A DNA stretch of 64,000 bases, from NCBI RefSeq assembly GCF_029227915.1, contig NC_079884.1, forward strand, positions 23,374,001 to 23,438,000, read 5' to 3'. The notes beneath the pieces were generated by a model, which was not told the origin of the DNA, did not search any database, and saw nothing but the letters and a program-made list of their open reading frames with translations. Positions 1 through 12,673 of the stretch are shown piece by piece; positions within the stretch are counted from its first letter, which is position 1; every line of letters begins with the position of its first letter. The position numbers were made by a program, and so were the translations under genes. This DNA comes from Hydractinia symbiolongicarpus. Lineage: Eukaryota > Cnidaria > Hydrozoa > Anthoathecata > Hydractiniidae.

Positions 1-58
1 TCAAGACATGTTATTACTTTAAAAGAGTACAAGTTTTTTCAAGAGTATTTTCTTTTTT

Positions 59-214
59 AATTTCGCACAATCTAATTTTCGCGCACTGTTTAAAAAGAAA
101 TATTTTGCACACATCAAATTTTCAGGCACCCAAATGCGCGAAAAATTCGTATTTTCATGGAACCAATATTTCGCGCAGCGGATCTGCGAGAAAATTAGAT
201 GTGGGCGAAAATTT
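59..214. repeat. Short inverted-repeat (MITE-like) element
   Basis: The arm at 59-86 is an imperfect reverse complement of about 186-214; both contain a TCTAATTTTC-type core flanked by TTTCGC-like ends. Total size is about 156 bp with no coding capacity, as in non-autonomous foldback or MITE elements. The superfamily is not determined. Confidence 0.5.
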
Positions 215-799
215 AAAATTTAAGTGATTCACTTTATACAATAATTTAATAAAAGGACAAGAAGTTAAAATAAGCACCCAGAACAATCATTGTAAGTTGA
301 CTTGAAAAAGTCTAGAATTTGTGTTTATTTAGACCGAACCTTGCAGTTTTCCCTTCACATATTTACCTTTTAACCCGCGCTCGATGCAGTATCGGGTCCT
401 TGTTGAATCAATTTCAACTAGAATGGATACCTCTTTAATTTGTGCACATTTGAGCATTATGAAAACAAACACGTGAAGTACTTATTTCCTGTCACTACGG
501 AATCGTTTTACAACAAAACTAACTAGAATTATGACTTTAATGTGTGACGAAAGACACACTCAATTAGTTACTGCAATTATTAACTCCAATATGTAACAGA
601 TAACGTAAACACGAAGTGCTAATAAGAAAGCCTACATTTAAATAGAAAGGCTTAAACAAACAACCTCTGATAAAAAGACGACAACTACAAATAACTTTTT
701 AACAGGTTTCTTACTTCCCTTTATAACCTCACAAATCTCTTTCAGAATATATTCTAAAGGCCAGGGTAATAAATAAAGTACAGAAATTACTTATTTTTA

Positions 800-2100
800 A
801 AATGTAAATTTAATTTCTTCCAATTTATGGTTTTGACATTTTCATGCAAGAGTTTGTGGGCAATGACATAAATCAGCATGCTAAAAGAACTGACGTTTGT
901 TTCATTTAGAATTACTAAACGCAACTGTTTTTTTTACACTTAGTGTAAACTTTTGTGCGTATGGCCATATTCAATACACTAAAAGAGCTACTTTGTTGAT
1001 TTCGGTTTTATACTCTTTGTAAGCTATTTTTTTCTTCTTTTTGACATTTTGCATTAACTTATTGTTGCAGAAGGCATATACAATATGCATATAAAAAAGG
1101 AATTTTGCAAATTTCTGTTTTACCCCTCAATTGTCACATTTTTTATAACTCTTTGGGACAGGATGGTATTAAATAGACCAAAATACCTGATCTTAGTTGT
1201 TTTTAATTTACAGGCTGTGCCTTGTGAAACTTTAAGGTGAACATTTTGTGGAAGACAATGGCATGACATATGCTGGTAGAACTGATTTTTGTTGTTTTAA
1301 ATGTTATAACTAAAACTTGTGTTGACATTTCATGTTAATTTTCTGAGGAAGGACCATAAAAAGAATAATAATTAGATTTTACACCTTGCATTGATTTTAC
1401 ACCGTGAGATGCAATGGACCAAAATAAGATAATTTAGTATTATTTACAATTTGTATTTTGTGTTGCAAATTTGGTGCAAAAATTGACATAAAGTGAATTG
1501 TTAGATTGATTGTTGTTGTTTAAACGAGACTCATTATGACTCAAACCTATTTTTTTGCATTTCTAATTTCACTAATTTGCCAATTAGTTTCACACGATAC
1601 GAGCTGTTATTTTTTATGTCTATTTTATGTACACATTTGTGACAGAGATTTATTGGTGGTAAGACAGCATGCAAGTTGCTGAAAGGATTGATTTTTATTA
1701 ATTTCGGGTTTAAAAACCGTTTTTTTTTACATTGTGTCTAAAGTTTAGTGAGGTATGACCGTATGCAATATTTTAAAAAAACGTTTTGTTGCATTATAAT
1801 TTATCCTTGCAATCCATTTTGTTACACCTAAATAAAAATTTCTGCCAGAGTCACAATTTATTGTTCATTTTTCACATTTTGTGTCAACTTTTGGCAGAGT
1901 TTGTAATAAACTGATTTAACATATACATCGAGAGAGATTTGTGTTTTGACATTGATCAGCTTTTGTTGTATGTGACATTTTGAGTGATTTAAATGTTACG
2001 GGTGAGATGTATTTTGAAATGCTTTGGTAAACTTTTTTTTCAAATAATTTTTGCATTGTCAGAGGGTCAGAGAAAGCAATTTCAGTAGATTTAGATTTCA
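800..2100. repeat. Degenerate tandem-repeat region
   Basis: Related short phrases recur: TTGACATTT, TTTTACAC, CATGTTAA and the pattern 'GGCATATA...AAAA' appear several times at irregular spacing of a few hundred bases. This looks like an old, decayed tandem array. No coding exon is visible. Confidence 0.35.
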
Positions 2101-2269
2101 AATGTCACATATATACTGCAGTTGTTGGACACCTTTAATTTTTTTGGTCATTATTATAAAAATGCAGATTGTAAGATTAGCAATGCTGTATTGTTTGCTT
2201 TTGATGAAGGTATAACTGTTACATGAATTAAATGAGAAATCAGTGGATTCTTTCACGAAAAACATCTAG

Positions 2270-2962
2270 TCTCGTATAATAATACAGAGCTTCCGTGTGC
2301 CTGTCTGTCACTTTTGCAAAATGGATTATATTCTTCACAATTTTCTTTGATAAAGTCTATAAAACATCACCCAAAACTTTGTTCTGTAATTTACCAAACT
2401 TTTGTTAAAATAAATTGACGTCAAAGGAAAGTATATTACGATTAGTGAAGCCATTACAATGCATTTAAATCTTTGAGGCCAAATAACTTGGAAACGAGGT
2501 GGTGACGTCAATCATTTTTCACCGCGTGGGTAACCAGGGACCACGTTGGTCATTTTGTGCAATTTTTTGAACCTGGGACCCAAAATCCGTCATCAAAAAA
2601 CCTTTAAACCCCAATATCTCTGCAACCGTTTGTCGAAAGTACATAATCCTATACATTTTTTTGATCAGCGTCCCAAGATGTATATGAAAGTAATAGGTAT
2701 ACAAATTTCTAAATATATTTGTGTGCTTTCGCAGGTCTTTGCCGACGTCAACAAAATTTTTAAAACCTTATATCTCCTTATGCATTAGTCAAAAACATAT
2801 AATCCTATACATTATTTTGGTCAGCGTTGCAACCTCTACACATTGCAAACAATGTATAAACTAAATTTGGCTACTGTTTTTTTTGTAACTGCACTGGTAA
2901 AACAACCTATTTCTCCATTGTTCTTTTGCGTAAGTGGAATTTTCCACGGCCTTATCGACTAG
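2270..2962 (+). mobile_element. Helitron-like non-autonomous element, copy 1
   Basis: The 693-bp unit begins TCTCGTATAATAATAC and ends CTTATCGACTAG. A hairpin (GTGGAA-TT-TTCCAC) sits about 15 nt before the end. A 5' TC, a 3' CTRR (here CTAG) and a subterminal 3' hairpin are the diagnostic ends of Helitrons, which lack terminal inverted repeats and target duplications. Inside, a phrase like ATCCTATACATT with a following GATCAGCG-type tail occurs twice. There is no Rep/helicase coding sequence, so it is non-autonomous. It abuts copy 2 head-to-tail. Confidence 0.6.
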
Positions 2963-3634
2963 TCTTATATAATAATACGAAGCATCTGTGTGTCTGTGTG
3001 TGACTTTTGCAAAGTGAATTATATTCTTCACAATATTCTTTCATGAAGTCTATAAAACATCACTTATAAATTTATTCCGTAATTTACCAAACTTTAATGT
3101 CAAAATAGTACTAACGTCAAAGGAAAGTCAATTAAGATTACTGAAGCCATTACAATGCACTAACATTTTGAGGCCAAATAACTCGAAAACAAGGTGGTGA
3201 CGTCAGTCACTTTCCACCGCGTGGGTAACTAGGGACCACCTTGGACCAATTTGGGTAAGTTTCCTAAACCTGGGTCCACGAACCCGTTTCGAAATGGATG
3301 GGTTGATGACATCATTAAAAAACCTTTAAATCTCAATATCTCTGCAAGCGTTTGTCAAAGCTACATAATCCTGTACATTTTCTTGATCAGCCTTTCAAGA
3401 TCAAACATGAAGGCAACAAGTTCATAAGTTTCTTAAAAAAAAATTGTGCTTTGGCGGGTCTATACATTATTTTCATCAGCGTTTTAACCTCTACACATTA
3501 CAGGCAACGAATAAACTGAATTTCGACAATTTGTTTTGGATCTGCACTGCTGACGTCAGGAAAAAATCTAAAACAACCTATTTTTTCATTGTCCTTTTGC
3601 TGAAGTGGATTTCTCCACGGGCATTATCATTATT
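2963..3634 (+). mobile_element. Helitron-like non-autonomous element, copy 2
   Basis: It starts TCTTATATAATAATACG directly after the CTAG of copy 1 and follows it throughout: the CTTCACAAT, GACGTCAAAGGAAAG and CACCGCGTGGGTAAC phrases recur in order, with an internal deletion of about 100 bp. The 3' hairpin is kept (GTGGA-TTTC-TCCAC) but the final CTAG has decayed, so the right end is approximate. Confidence 0.55.
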
Positions 3635-4467
3635 TGTTATAATATCGTTATAATTTTATTTAAATTCATATAATCGAAGCCACAACAACGCTAGCAGATA
3701 ATAGAATCTATTGTCACACAAGCAAAAGGCATTTGAAATCAGATCATTACCTATTATTAAAATCAAACTCGATTGATTTTATTCAAACATTATAGCAATA
3801 AAAAAATCAAAACATCAAAAAGGAAAAACAAACACATGAATTATGAAGGTAAATAAACACATACGTTTCTTTTGTAAGTGTAACCAACCAGAGCGAATGA
3901 ATAGCGAATCGCTCCTTTATTGCTTTTGTCGAAGAGACGTCGGATAGAAATTGACATCAGTTTGCCATTTGTTCAAAAATGTTGATTTGATGTGCTGTTG
4001 TTGATGTCGAAACAAATTGTATATAAACTGAAGTTCAAATGACAATGATATCAATCAGTTGATATCAATCAGTTTTTATTGCCTGATACTAAAAGTTATT
4101 CAATACAAGAGACATGTCATGCACATCGATTTTCCACATGCCCACACTTAGACAAACAATAACCAAAAATGCAATTGATTTATTTACAAAGACATAAAAA
4201 TACATAATAAATAAGGTGTCACAATACTTGTTTCTATAACAAAGTTATCTATAAAACAAGATGAAAACATATAATACGATTCTTTTTAGCTCAGAAAAAT
4301 ATTAGAAGTTAACTAATTTCTTTCAAGAAAAATAAACAATATTGAATCACAAATATCATAGTCTGAACAAAAAATGAAAAATTGAACAAAACAACAACAG
4401 TGAATCACATTTATAATAATATTACATGTTGCAAAAATAAGTTATGCAGATAAATATTTTTTCGCAA

Positions 4468-4665
4468 TTAAAATTATCTTAAAGGAATTTAATTTTCGCG
4501 AAGTTAGTCAGTCCTAATATTTCTTGAGAACTAGAGAGATAAAGTCAAAATTGACATATTTATTATGTGCTGAGTATATCAGAAGTCAAAAAATAGTGTG
4601 AATGGTTTTCCAAAAAGAAAAAAACAAAAATTCGCCAAAATTAATTCCCTTTAAGGTAATTTTAA
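4468..4665. repeat. ~198-bp terminal-inverted-repeat (MITE-like) element
   Basis: The left arm 4,468-4,505 and right arm 4,629-4,665 are imperfect reverse complements; both contain the TTAAAATTA and CTTAAAG words and an AATTTTCGCG- or CGCCAAAATT-type interior. It is non-coding and lies about 100 bp beyond the VPS13B stop, so it may fall in or just past the 3' UTR. Confidence 0.55.
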
Positions 4666-4764
4666 ACAGTTATTTTCTATATTTTCATACAAATATAATT
4701 CTTTAAATGTTTATTTTTTTTACTTAAAAAGAACAAATAGAATTAATTATTCCCTATCACTAAA

Positions 4765-7700
4765 TCACAAGTCAATAGTATCCAACATAAAATCCTCTTC
4801 CTGCAGCGACGTTTTATTCGCTTCATATAAAGTCAACAGAAGTTTCCCATACAATGGTTTTATCTTGACTTCAAGAATCGCATTAGATAAATTATCACAC
4901 ATCGTTTCTGTCAAACTTGTAGCCGATGCCTTTTGAAAACTTTCGAAGAACTGTCGAAAGTTTGGATTTTCATCTAACGATACCGAACGATGAAAACCAC
5001 ATTTCTCCTCTACTGTTCGTTTATAAATTTGAAGTGCATAGGAATCGTTTGAACGTAACGGCACTAGTTCAACTTCTTTTAAAGGGAAAGCACTGGTGAT
5101 TTCACCTACATTTACACTATACACAAACAAGGCTGTTTCGGTTAAAATTAGAACACCCTGATAGATTGAATGTTTATCTTCATTACTTCCAATATTTCTA
5201 TCCTCCCTAACAGCATTTGTTTTCACATTTTCATTCGATTGAATTGTGCAATTGGATACGATGAATATATTTCTGCAAGAGTCCAAATGCAAATATTGCC
5301 TGTAATGATTTAGAGTGAAAAAAAATATTAAACAAAGTTAAATGAACAAAAATAAAATTAATAACAGAAATAAAAAGGTACCAAAGTTATAATACTTAGT
5401 ACGTAAAAAACAACAACACTTGATCCGACAATGAAATTTTCGTACACAAGAAAAGATAACTGAATTTTAGGTTCTAAAACAACGTAAACTGAGATGAAAT
5501 ATTTGCAGCAATTTTCTTACCACAGAAATTTCATTTGGCTTTCTTTCCTCCCCAAATTTTCGGCTGAATCCAGCTGCATAAGGAACACTCTTTCTGGAAT
5601 CTTCACTAAACCAGCACCTTGTAGAATGCCTTGACTGGCCTGTGATATGAATTCCATCGCCCCACCAATTGGTTTTGTCACCATACCAATCATGCCTTTC
5701 GCCATACCAGTCATAACACCTGAAATAGCTTCTGACGCATTGTTCGCTTCCAAAAAATTCTGGATTGGGTGATCAGCGATACCAGCCACAGCACCAAGCA
5801 AACTAATTCCAAGAGTGCCAAAAGCATTTTGAAATCCTAAAGGTTAAATCATAAAGATTTATTCACGATCGTCATATTGCACACTATTTAGGAGGGAAAG
5901 TGCTCTTCTTTTCACACTGAAGCAATGATAGCCAATAAATTACTTCATACTGTAATAGGATAACCACTAGCACTACATAAAAATGGATTTTCTGTAAAAA
6001 ATTGTTTAAAAAAGATACTATGTTGGAAATAGATGTACCTGTGAGTATTCTTGTTGATGTTACAGCTCTTCTCTCCTCTTGCATTTGCAAATGCATTTCG
6101 TCAAAACACAGTCTGTCCATGTTTCGCGATATGCTTGAAGATACGTTATTGATGGATGTCAACGCACCAGTAGATATATGTTTCAGAAAGGATGACATTC
6201 CATGACCAATACCAGAAACAAATGCAGTAGGTCCTCGTATTAGACCATTGTAAGGAAGCACGAAGAAGTCTGATACACCTCTTCCAACATTATGTATTAA
6301 ACCTGTTGGGTTACCAATAATTTCAAGCGATCCTAAAATCCAACCAGCTCGCACAAGCGCTTGTGTAGCATAATGGTACAACATGCTTCGGACAAATTCT
6401 TTTTGAACTGTTTGAGTAGATTGGCATTTATATCTTCCCAATACAAGAGGTATGTGATCTGCAGAAAGAAAAACCTTCACTGATGCATGAACACTGAGTA
6501 GCAAAGATAGTTCCCCCACTTCAACATTGCAAGCACGCATAGGATGTAACACAGGTAAAGCTACCTTGGTCACGTCATCCAGACTCACTGCTGAAGATTT
6601 AGAAGAAGGTGGTATGTAGGAATCTACAACAGCAGCGAGTCTGTAAACAAATGTATCTTCTAGATACATTTCACAGGGTTGTATATTAACGCGTATGTTA
6701 TCAATACAAATGTCGGAGCCAACATCGCTGTCACTGACTTCAAATGTTAAAGTACCGAATGCAGCATCCAAACACGCTTCCACCTCAGGAAATGGTGCAT
6801 CTTTTGTAACAGTGTGATAGCGTTCAGAAAGACGACGCATTGGTAAAAAGATGACAGGAAAATGATAGCAGCTATCTTGCAGTTGGTTGTCAATTTGAAA
6901 ATAACCAAGAGTTACTTTAAACATTGAATATTGTTGACTCTTATTATGAATGACTTTCATTCCACCAAAAGACAGTGAAAGCAAACATTTAATATCATCG
7001 GTATACTGGTAATCAACAACAACAATATTAAGTAAATTGAAAGAAAATTCCAATACAGGTAGAGATAAAGGTTTCGTGACCAAAACCGGAGCTAGTGCAT
7101 CACCTTCACTTATTCCTACAATCAGCTGCGAGTTCCGAAAAGATGTTTTTATGCATACCTCTCCATGCCCAGGAATAAATAGTTTTGCATTAACCTCCTT
7201 TTCCAACAAAACTGGTTTACTCAGTTCAACAGTACTCTCTGCAACCAAACCAAGTTGACAATTCAATTTCAATTCGTTTTCCGTCTTTGGAAAGATATTA
7301 GTGAAACAACGAGGATTGTAGCTGGTCTGCGAATCTGGCTGCATTATAAGCGATACATCACTTGATGGCACCAAAATATCAAACCTTTTCTTCAGTTTTA
7401 CGTTTTTCGTTTCGATTTCTTTAAGTGCCAAAGTAAGCGACGTATAATTGCTGATTTTTATGACAGGTGTTGTGTCCTCACTTATGAAAACATGTACAAC
7501 ACCCTTTTCAAAACATGACGTCAGTGCAAAAGATAACGAATGTTTGTCTACATCAACAAGGTTGAAACTTTCACGAAGATGCTCTTCAGACAAATTCAAC
7601 GATTCACTCCGTCTTGCAATGTGGTTATTTATGATCACAGTATTTTTCCCCGCAGTCTGATTCAGTCCATCACTGGAGTTATTTAATTTGAAATTCATGG

Positions 7701-10700
7701 CCAAACAAGGTGATACATTGGTGATGTCTGGTTTTTCAAGATTGAGCAAGGATGTGGGTTGCGTTGTGATAGGGTCTAGCTTCAGCGCAGACACATGATC
7801 TAAAGTCTAAAAGAAATTTTTTACTATCAAAAAAAATTATCTACAAAGTTTAGCCCCAACTTAATTTTTGATTTTGCTTTTGCATTTTGATAAGAACAAA
7901 ACATTCAATTTCTGAAATTAAATCCGCAATATTACCGAAAAAAAACCGAAATATGAAATCTATTTTAGTTGAAATACCTTACATGTACAAGTTTTTGCAG
8001 AAATTTTGCAGATTATAAAAAATTATCACATGCTATATTTTTATTTTATACCAAGGAACGAGTGCAATCTTTCCTTTTTTTTAATTCTACAGTGCAAAAA
8101 GCTTACATTTTTTTCTGATTGGCTGAAATGAAAAAAAACATGCAGTAAGCGTATTTTTTTTCCTGATTGGTTTAGTAGAGTTATTGTTTTCTTAAAAAAC
8201 GAGAACTTTTTTTTTTGAATGACACAAATATTCACAGTGCAATTATCAACCAAGGATAGCTAATCCCAATCAGAATTCCAATCATTGATTGGAGTTCTGA
8301 TTGGGGTTAATTAAAAAATCACGACTTTGTATATTATTAACATATTCCCTGGCAGTGAGCAAAATTTAAACACAGTTTCTAGCACCCATTACACAATACG
8401 TGGAAATATATGACAAAGAGTTTATCTCGCTATTAGTTGTGCCAACCGTGAATAAACCCTGTGTATTGCCAGCCAATTTTTATATAGATAAAAAGTAGTA
8501 CTCTTTTAATTCTATAACAAGTTTCTTAACTTAAACTCTCTCTGTGCCAAAACTGTTTAAATGATAAGGTACATTGACAGAAACAAACTCTGCAAAATAA
8601 AAAAAAACACATACCATTGCACTGGTCATGTGTTCAGCCATGAGTGGTACTATTATTAAAGAAGATGTCGACAGGTTGTGCACCATAAATCTGTTTCTGA
8701 TGCAAACAGTTACAATTGCTTCATTTTCCTCACAACTGAATGAAAATTGATAGCATAATTTTCTTTTCTTTATCACTATGGAACAATGTGTGCTTGTGCC
8801 AGGCTTTAAGTTTTCATTCAATGACGGAGATTCAGGTTCTAAACTTCCAGTGTCTAATGTCACAGCCTGTGACCAGTATGAGACACCGTCCAGTTGCATG
8901 CCAAGCAAGAACCTTTTCTAAACATTAAAGAAACACAGTCATTTAAAAACAAACAACAGTATGTCAAGCAGTGGAAAAGGGACATCTCATTTTACCTCCT
9001 TGCACGCTGTTTTAGGTGCAAATAAAGCATTTCATTTTATAAATAACCCTTGGTTGCTTGACTTTCCAAATTTCCAGTATGGCCAGTTGCAGCAGTTGGT
9101 TAAAGTTTGAACAAAACCTCTGCCTTAGCCTTCAGAAACTTAGTTTCTTATAAATATGGACATAAAACAGTACAAAATAAGAAAATTATTTAATTTCGTG
9201 CTTAAACAGATTTGTCATGAGTCCACAATTTTTCAAACTATCTAGAGTCAAGGATTATCATGTGTTTAAAGTAGAAAATAGTTGCAAGCTGCCCGTGTAA
9301 ATTTTTAAGTACTTCGACTTTTAAAATAGCAATATTTGTTAGTCCAGATATATTTTTTTACCTGAACATGAAGTGTTGACGCAGTGGTTCCTCCCTCTAC
9401 AACATCAACATATCCTGTTTCCAAGGATCTTATCTGCAAATCATCACTGGTTTTATTACAGATTAAAATCCTGGGCTTTAGATCAACCAGAATAGTGGGA
9501 AGGTGTGACCATTTTAAACACGATTGTAATATCAATTCTGCTTCTTGCCAACTCTTCTTAGTAAGATCGTCAATATTCAGATCATGATTTGGACCATGTG
9601 TTTTGTAGCGGACTTTTTGTGATGTGGTACAAATCGTCGCTACCCTAAAAAATGCAATGCTTAAAAATAGGAGTTTTTTAAAAAAATATGATAATTTTAG
9701 CACAAAGAGGAATTTTGTTAAAAAATAGACTTAGACCAATATATGGTTTGGAATGAAAGATTTACGGGTTACACTTACTTCTATATAACATTTAAATCAC
9801 CATCCCTATGCACCTCTATTTTACTTAACTACTAACAAACTCATTTATAAGATAAAGCTGGGAACAAAGATAAACACAAAGACAAAACATAAAACAAAAC
9901 AAATAAATAAAAAAAATTTGTACTCGTTTCCAGCGTCTATATATGGCCACAAGTTTTCACCCAAGAAGGAAGATATTGATTCATGCTTCAGTAATTTGGA
10001 TTGGTTAGTACTTAACTGGAATGGCGGTTTCGATTTCTCTTTTGTACCAATAAGACAAAAGGATACATTATATAACTTGTCTTCATCCAACTTGAAGATC
10101 TAAAAAGAATTAAAGTTACAAGTTTAACTAGTTTGCTTCGTATTTTTTTCATCAACGACTGAGAACTTTAAGAAAACAAATTATTTGTTGAAAACGTTTT
10201 TGTTGAATTTATTTTAGGAAATGCTCTGTCTCCTAATTATTGTTATTGTTACTATTATCTTATAAAGTATAAGAGGGGTGGGTTAAAACAAAAATAAAAT
10301 CCATTAACAGATTTTTATATGACTCTAATTTTCTTTGAAATAAGTTCTTGCAAATCTTCAAAAATCAATCTGTTCGGTATACCACTACAGCTAAACTCTT
10401 GATATGTTAGCTAGTCACTATCCAATTATGTAAAGCTTAAACTGAGATCTCTACCTATAGCTAAGCTAGCCAGCTAACATAGTGGAGCTTTCACAAAACC
10501 ACAAAAAAATCAATTGTTGGCTCTACAAGCAGTAACAAAAATTGTTGGATGAGTGCAAACTTTGAAGTCTGTCGCCACAAGTTGTTATCTTGGCTATTTC
10601 TATATCAGATTTACGCAATTTGAACTTGTCAATGTTCACTTATCAATGTTCACAGTGAACTATTTCGTTTATTCCAAACCCTTAGACTGCGGTAATTGTT

Positions 10701-12673
10701 ACTGAAAAAGCATGACCCTTCTTTTCGATATTTTGGCAGTTTGTGGCACCTGAAGTGGTATTGGATGTTAGAAAGCAGGCCAAAAGTTACACCTTCACCG
10801 CCTCCCGACTGCAAGGTATTGGTGAGTCGATGTTTTTGGCCATCTTAAAAAGCTACTCCAAAAACTGATGTTTTGTCATATTTCTTATATCACAAGTAAA
10901 TTGCAGATAGCTAAAAACATTATGGATAGGACAGTATAGCAGAACAGCCTTTTTGCTCTAAATTGGACTACAATTTTGAACTCTATGGCTTAGGTCCTAA
11001 AGAAAATCAATGTATGAGGAAACAAAAGACTTTGCAATAGAAATTGCTTTTAATACAAGAAAAATAAACATTGAAGATCTTTAGAAGACCTAAATATTAC
11101 TTCTGCAAACAAAAATCATCTCGCATAAATTTCTTCCACAAATAATTTGTTCTATCAAGGAAATAAAATCTGCCATTGACCGCAGCAGAAAATTTGTAAA
11201 ATTCATGAAATTCAGGTCATTATGTTAATGATAAATAGCATAAAAAAACGCAGTAGTGCAATTGCTGATAATTGTACCTGTATCTCTTTGCCTTTACCAT
11301 TAACTAGAGTATCAAGTACTTCTTTGTTATCTTGGCTGTTTTCAACTTTTATAAGTGCAGGTTCAGCAAGATGGTTGCGAAAAATAAACAGAGGACTTAA
11401 CGTTACCACTAAATGACCCAATATTCGAGAACTGTAGTAAAAACTTAACCAGCATTTTAATGTTCTTTTGCCATCTTTGAGCTTAAATAGATTAAAAAAA
11501 GTGAAATCAGCAACAAGAACTAGCATTTCTTATTTTTAGAAAAAATAGGAGCTATCAGCTACCTGTATACAGCGATGTGATTCTTCATTATTTTGCAGGA
11601 AAGGCATTTCAATTCCTGTGCCACAATCACTACCGTCCAATTCACACATTACGACTTTAATAGATTTCATGAAGGACGTAGAAACTGTCAATGATGGTCT
11701 TGATACTCCAGCAAACAAGGTGAAGCGCTTAGATACCTGAATAAAAGATTGAATGTATTCATCACAAAAATGATTGTTTACAAAAACATACGTAACTTTA
11801 AACATTCTAGATTTCGTAGCTAGTCATAACTCCTTTCAGGGTGATTGAATACTACATTCACTGCAAACACATAAAATTGCTCAAAACAGAAACCACTTCT
11901 TTCAAGGTATTATTTAAAGGTATTATTTAATTTTGACTCAAATAGTGCCTGGCTGTATTTATTCAATAAACTACTCTAACTGTAGAAAAATTGCTGAATC
12001 GCCTAACATTTTGACAATACGTTGAGATTCACACCCAATTTTTCCGGGTTGTTTAAATCTCTTTTGAAAAAACCCAAAAATATCACAAAGGGTTGCAACA
12101 GTATATTCAATACGGATTACATACATTGTGAATATTTTGTTGAATTAGTGCAGGTGAGTGGTCTGTTTCTTGTGTGACAACTTCCAGAGAAACATCGAAG
12201 TTTAAATTGTTTACAATAGAACAGGAGCCATGGAAAATAATCTAAAGCAGAAAGTAAATTGCTAAATAAGAAAAGACATCAGGAATAGCCGTCAAAGAAA
12301 ACAAAACAAAATGAGTGTTATAACAAACATACTTAAGGGGGGGAGTAAAAACGTTTAGGTTTATGCCTTCGGTGTAAATAGATAAAAAACTAGATGAGTA
12401 AACCACAATAAAGAAACAGCACTCAATATAGGTGAAAGTTACCTGTTTCTGTAAACCACCAATTCGTTTCACTTCCACGAAAAGTTGAGAAGAGTATCCG
12501 CTATGATCAATTTTTCGTGGAAAAATACCCAACTCATTAATATCAATAGGTTCAGACCATCTCCAATCACCTACTGACGCAAGGCAAAAATGCAACATCG
12601 GCAGCTTAAGAGAGCACCAGCTATATGGATATAACTGACCACTATGCAGAGCAATGTCTTCGTCTGTGTTTAT
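4765..12673 (-). other. VPS13B: VPS13B exons 28-37: adaptor-binding and C-terminal regions
   Basis: Exons: 28 12443-12673; 29 12125-12241; 30 11563-11736; 31 11278-11481; 32 9924-10099; 33 9362-9644; 34 8615-8917; 35 6039-7806; 36 5521-5836; 37 4765-5299. They encode about residues 2,463-3,830. Exons 28-34 correspond to the VPS13 adaptor-binding (VAB, SHR-BD) region; GQLYPYSWCSLKLPML and GDWRWSEPIDI in exon 28 are typical. Exon 35 is the largest (589 codons). Exons 35-36 contain the glycine-rich amphipathic ATG2/VPS13 C-terminal segment (MTGMAKGMIGMVTKPIGGAM), which contacts membrane in the family. Exon 37 ends in a PH-like tail (GVLILTETALFVYSVN). Confidence 0.88.

Larger units (their letters stand above)
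1..4709. other. Intergenic, repeat-rich, no gene seen
   Basis: This is the 3' flank of VPS13B. I find no exon series here. It holds an inverted-repeat element (59-214), degenerate tandem sequence (about 800-2,100), two Helitron-like copies (2,270-3,634) and a small foldback element (4,468-4,665), listed separately. The rest is AT-rich without recognisable content. Confidence 0.6.

Noticed and set aside
2519-2788. Overlapping open frames on both strands within Helitron-like copy 1
   Set aside because: Not preserved in copy 2 and without Rep or helicase motifs.
10731-10869. Open stretch of about 43 codons in VPS13B intron 31 with slightly higher GC
   Set aside because: No family resemblance, no clear splice sites, and opposite strand to the host gene; not enough to call a gene.
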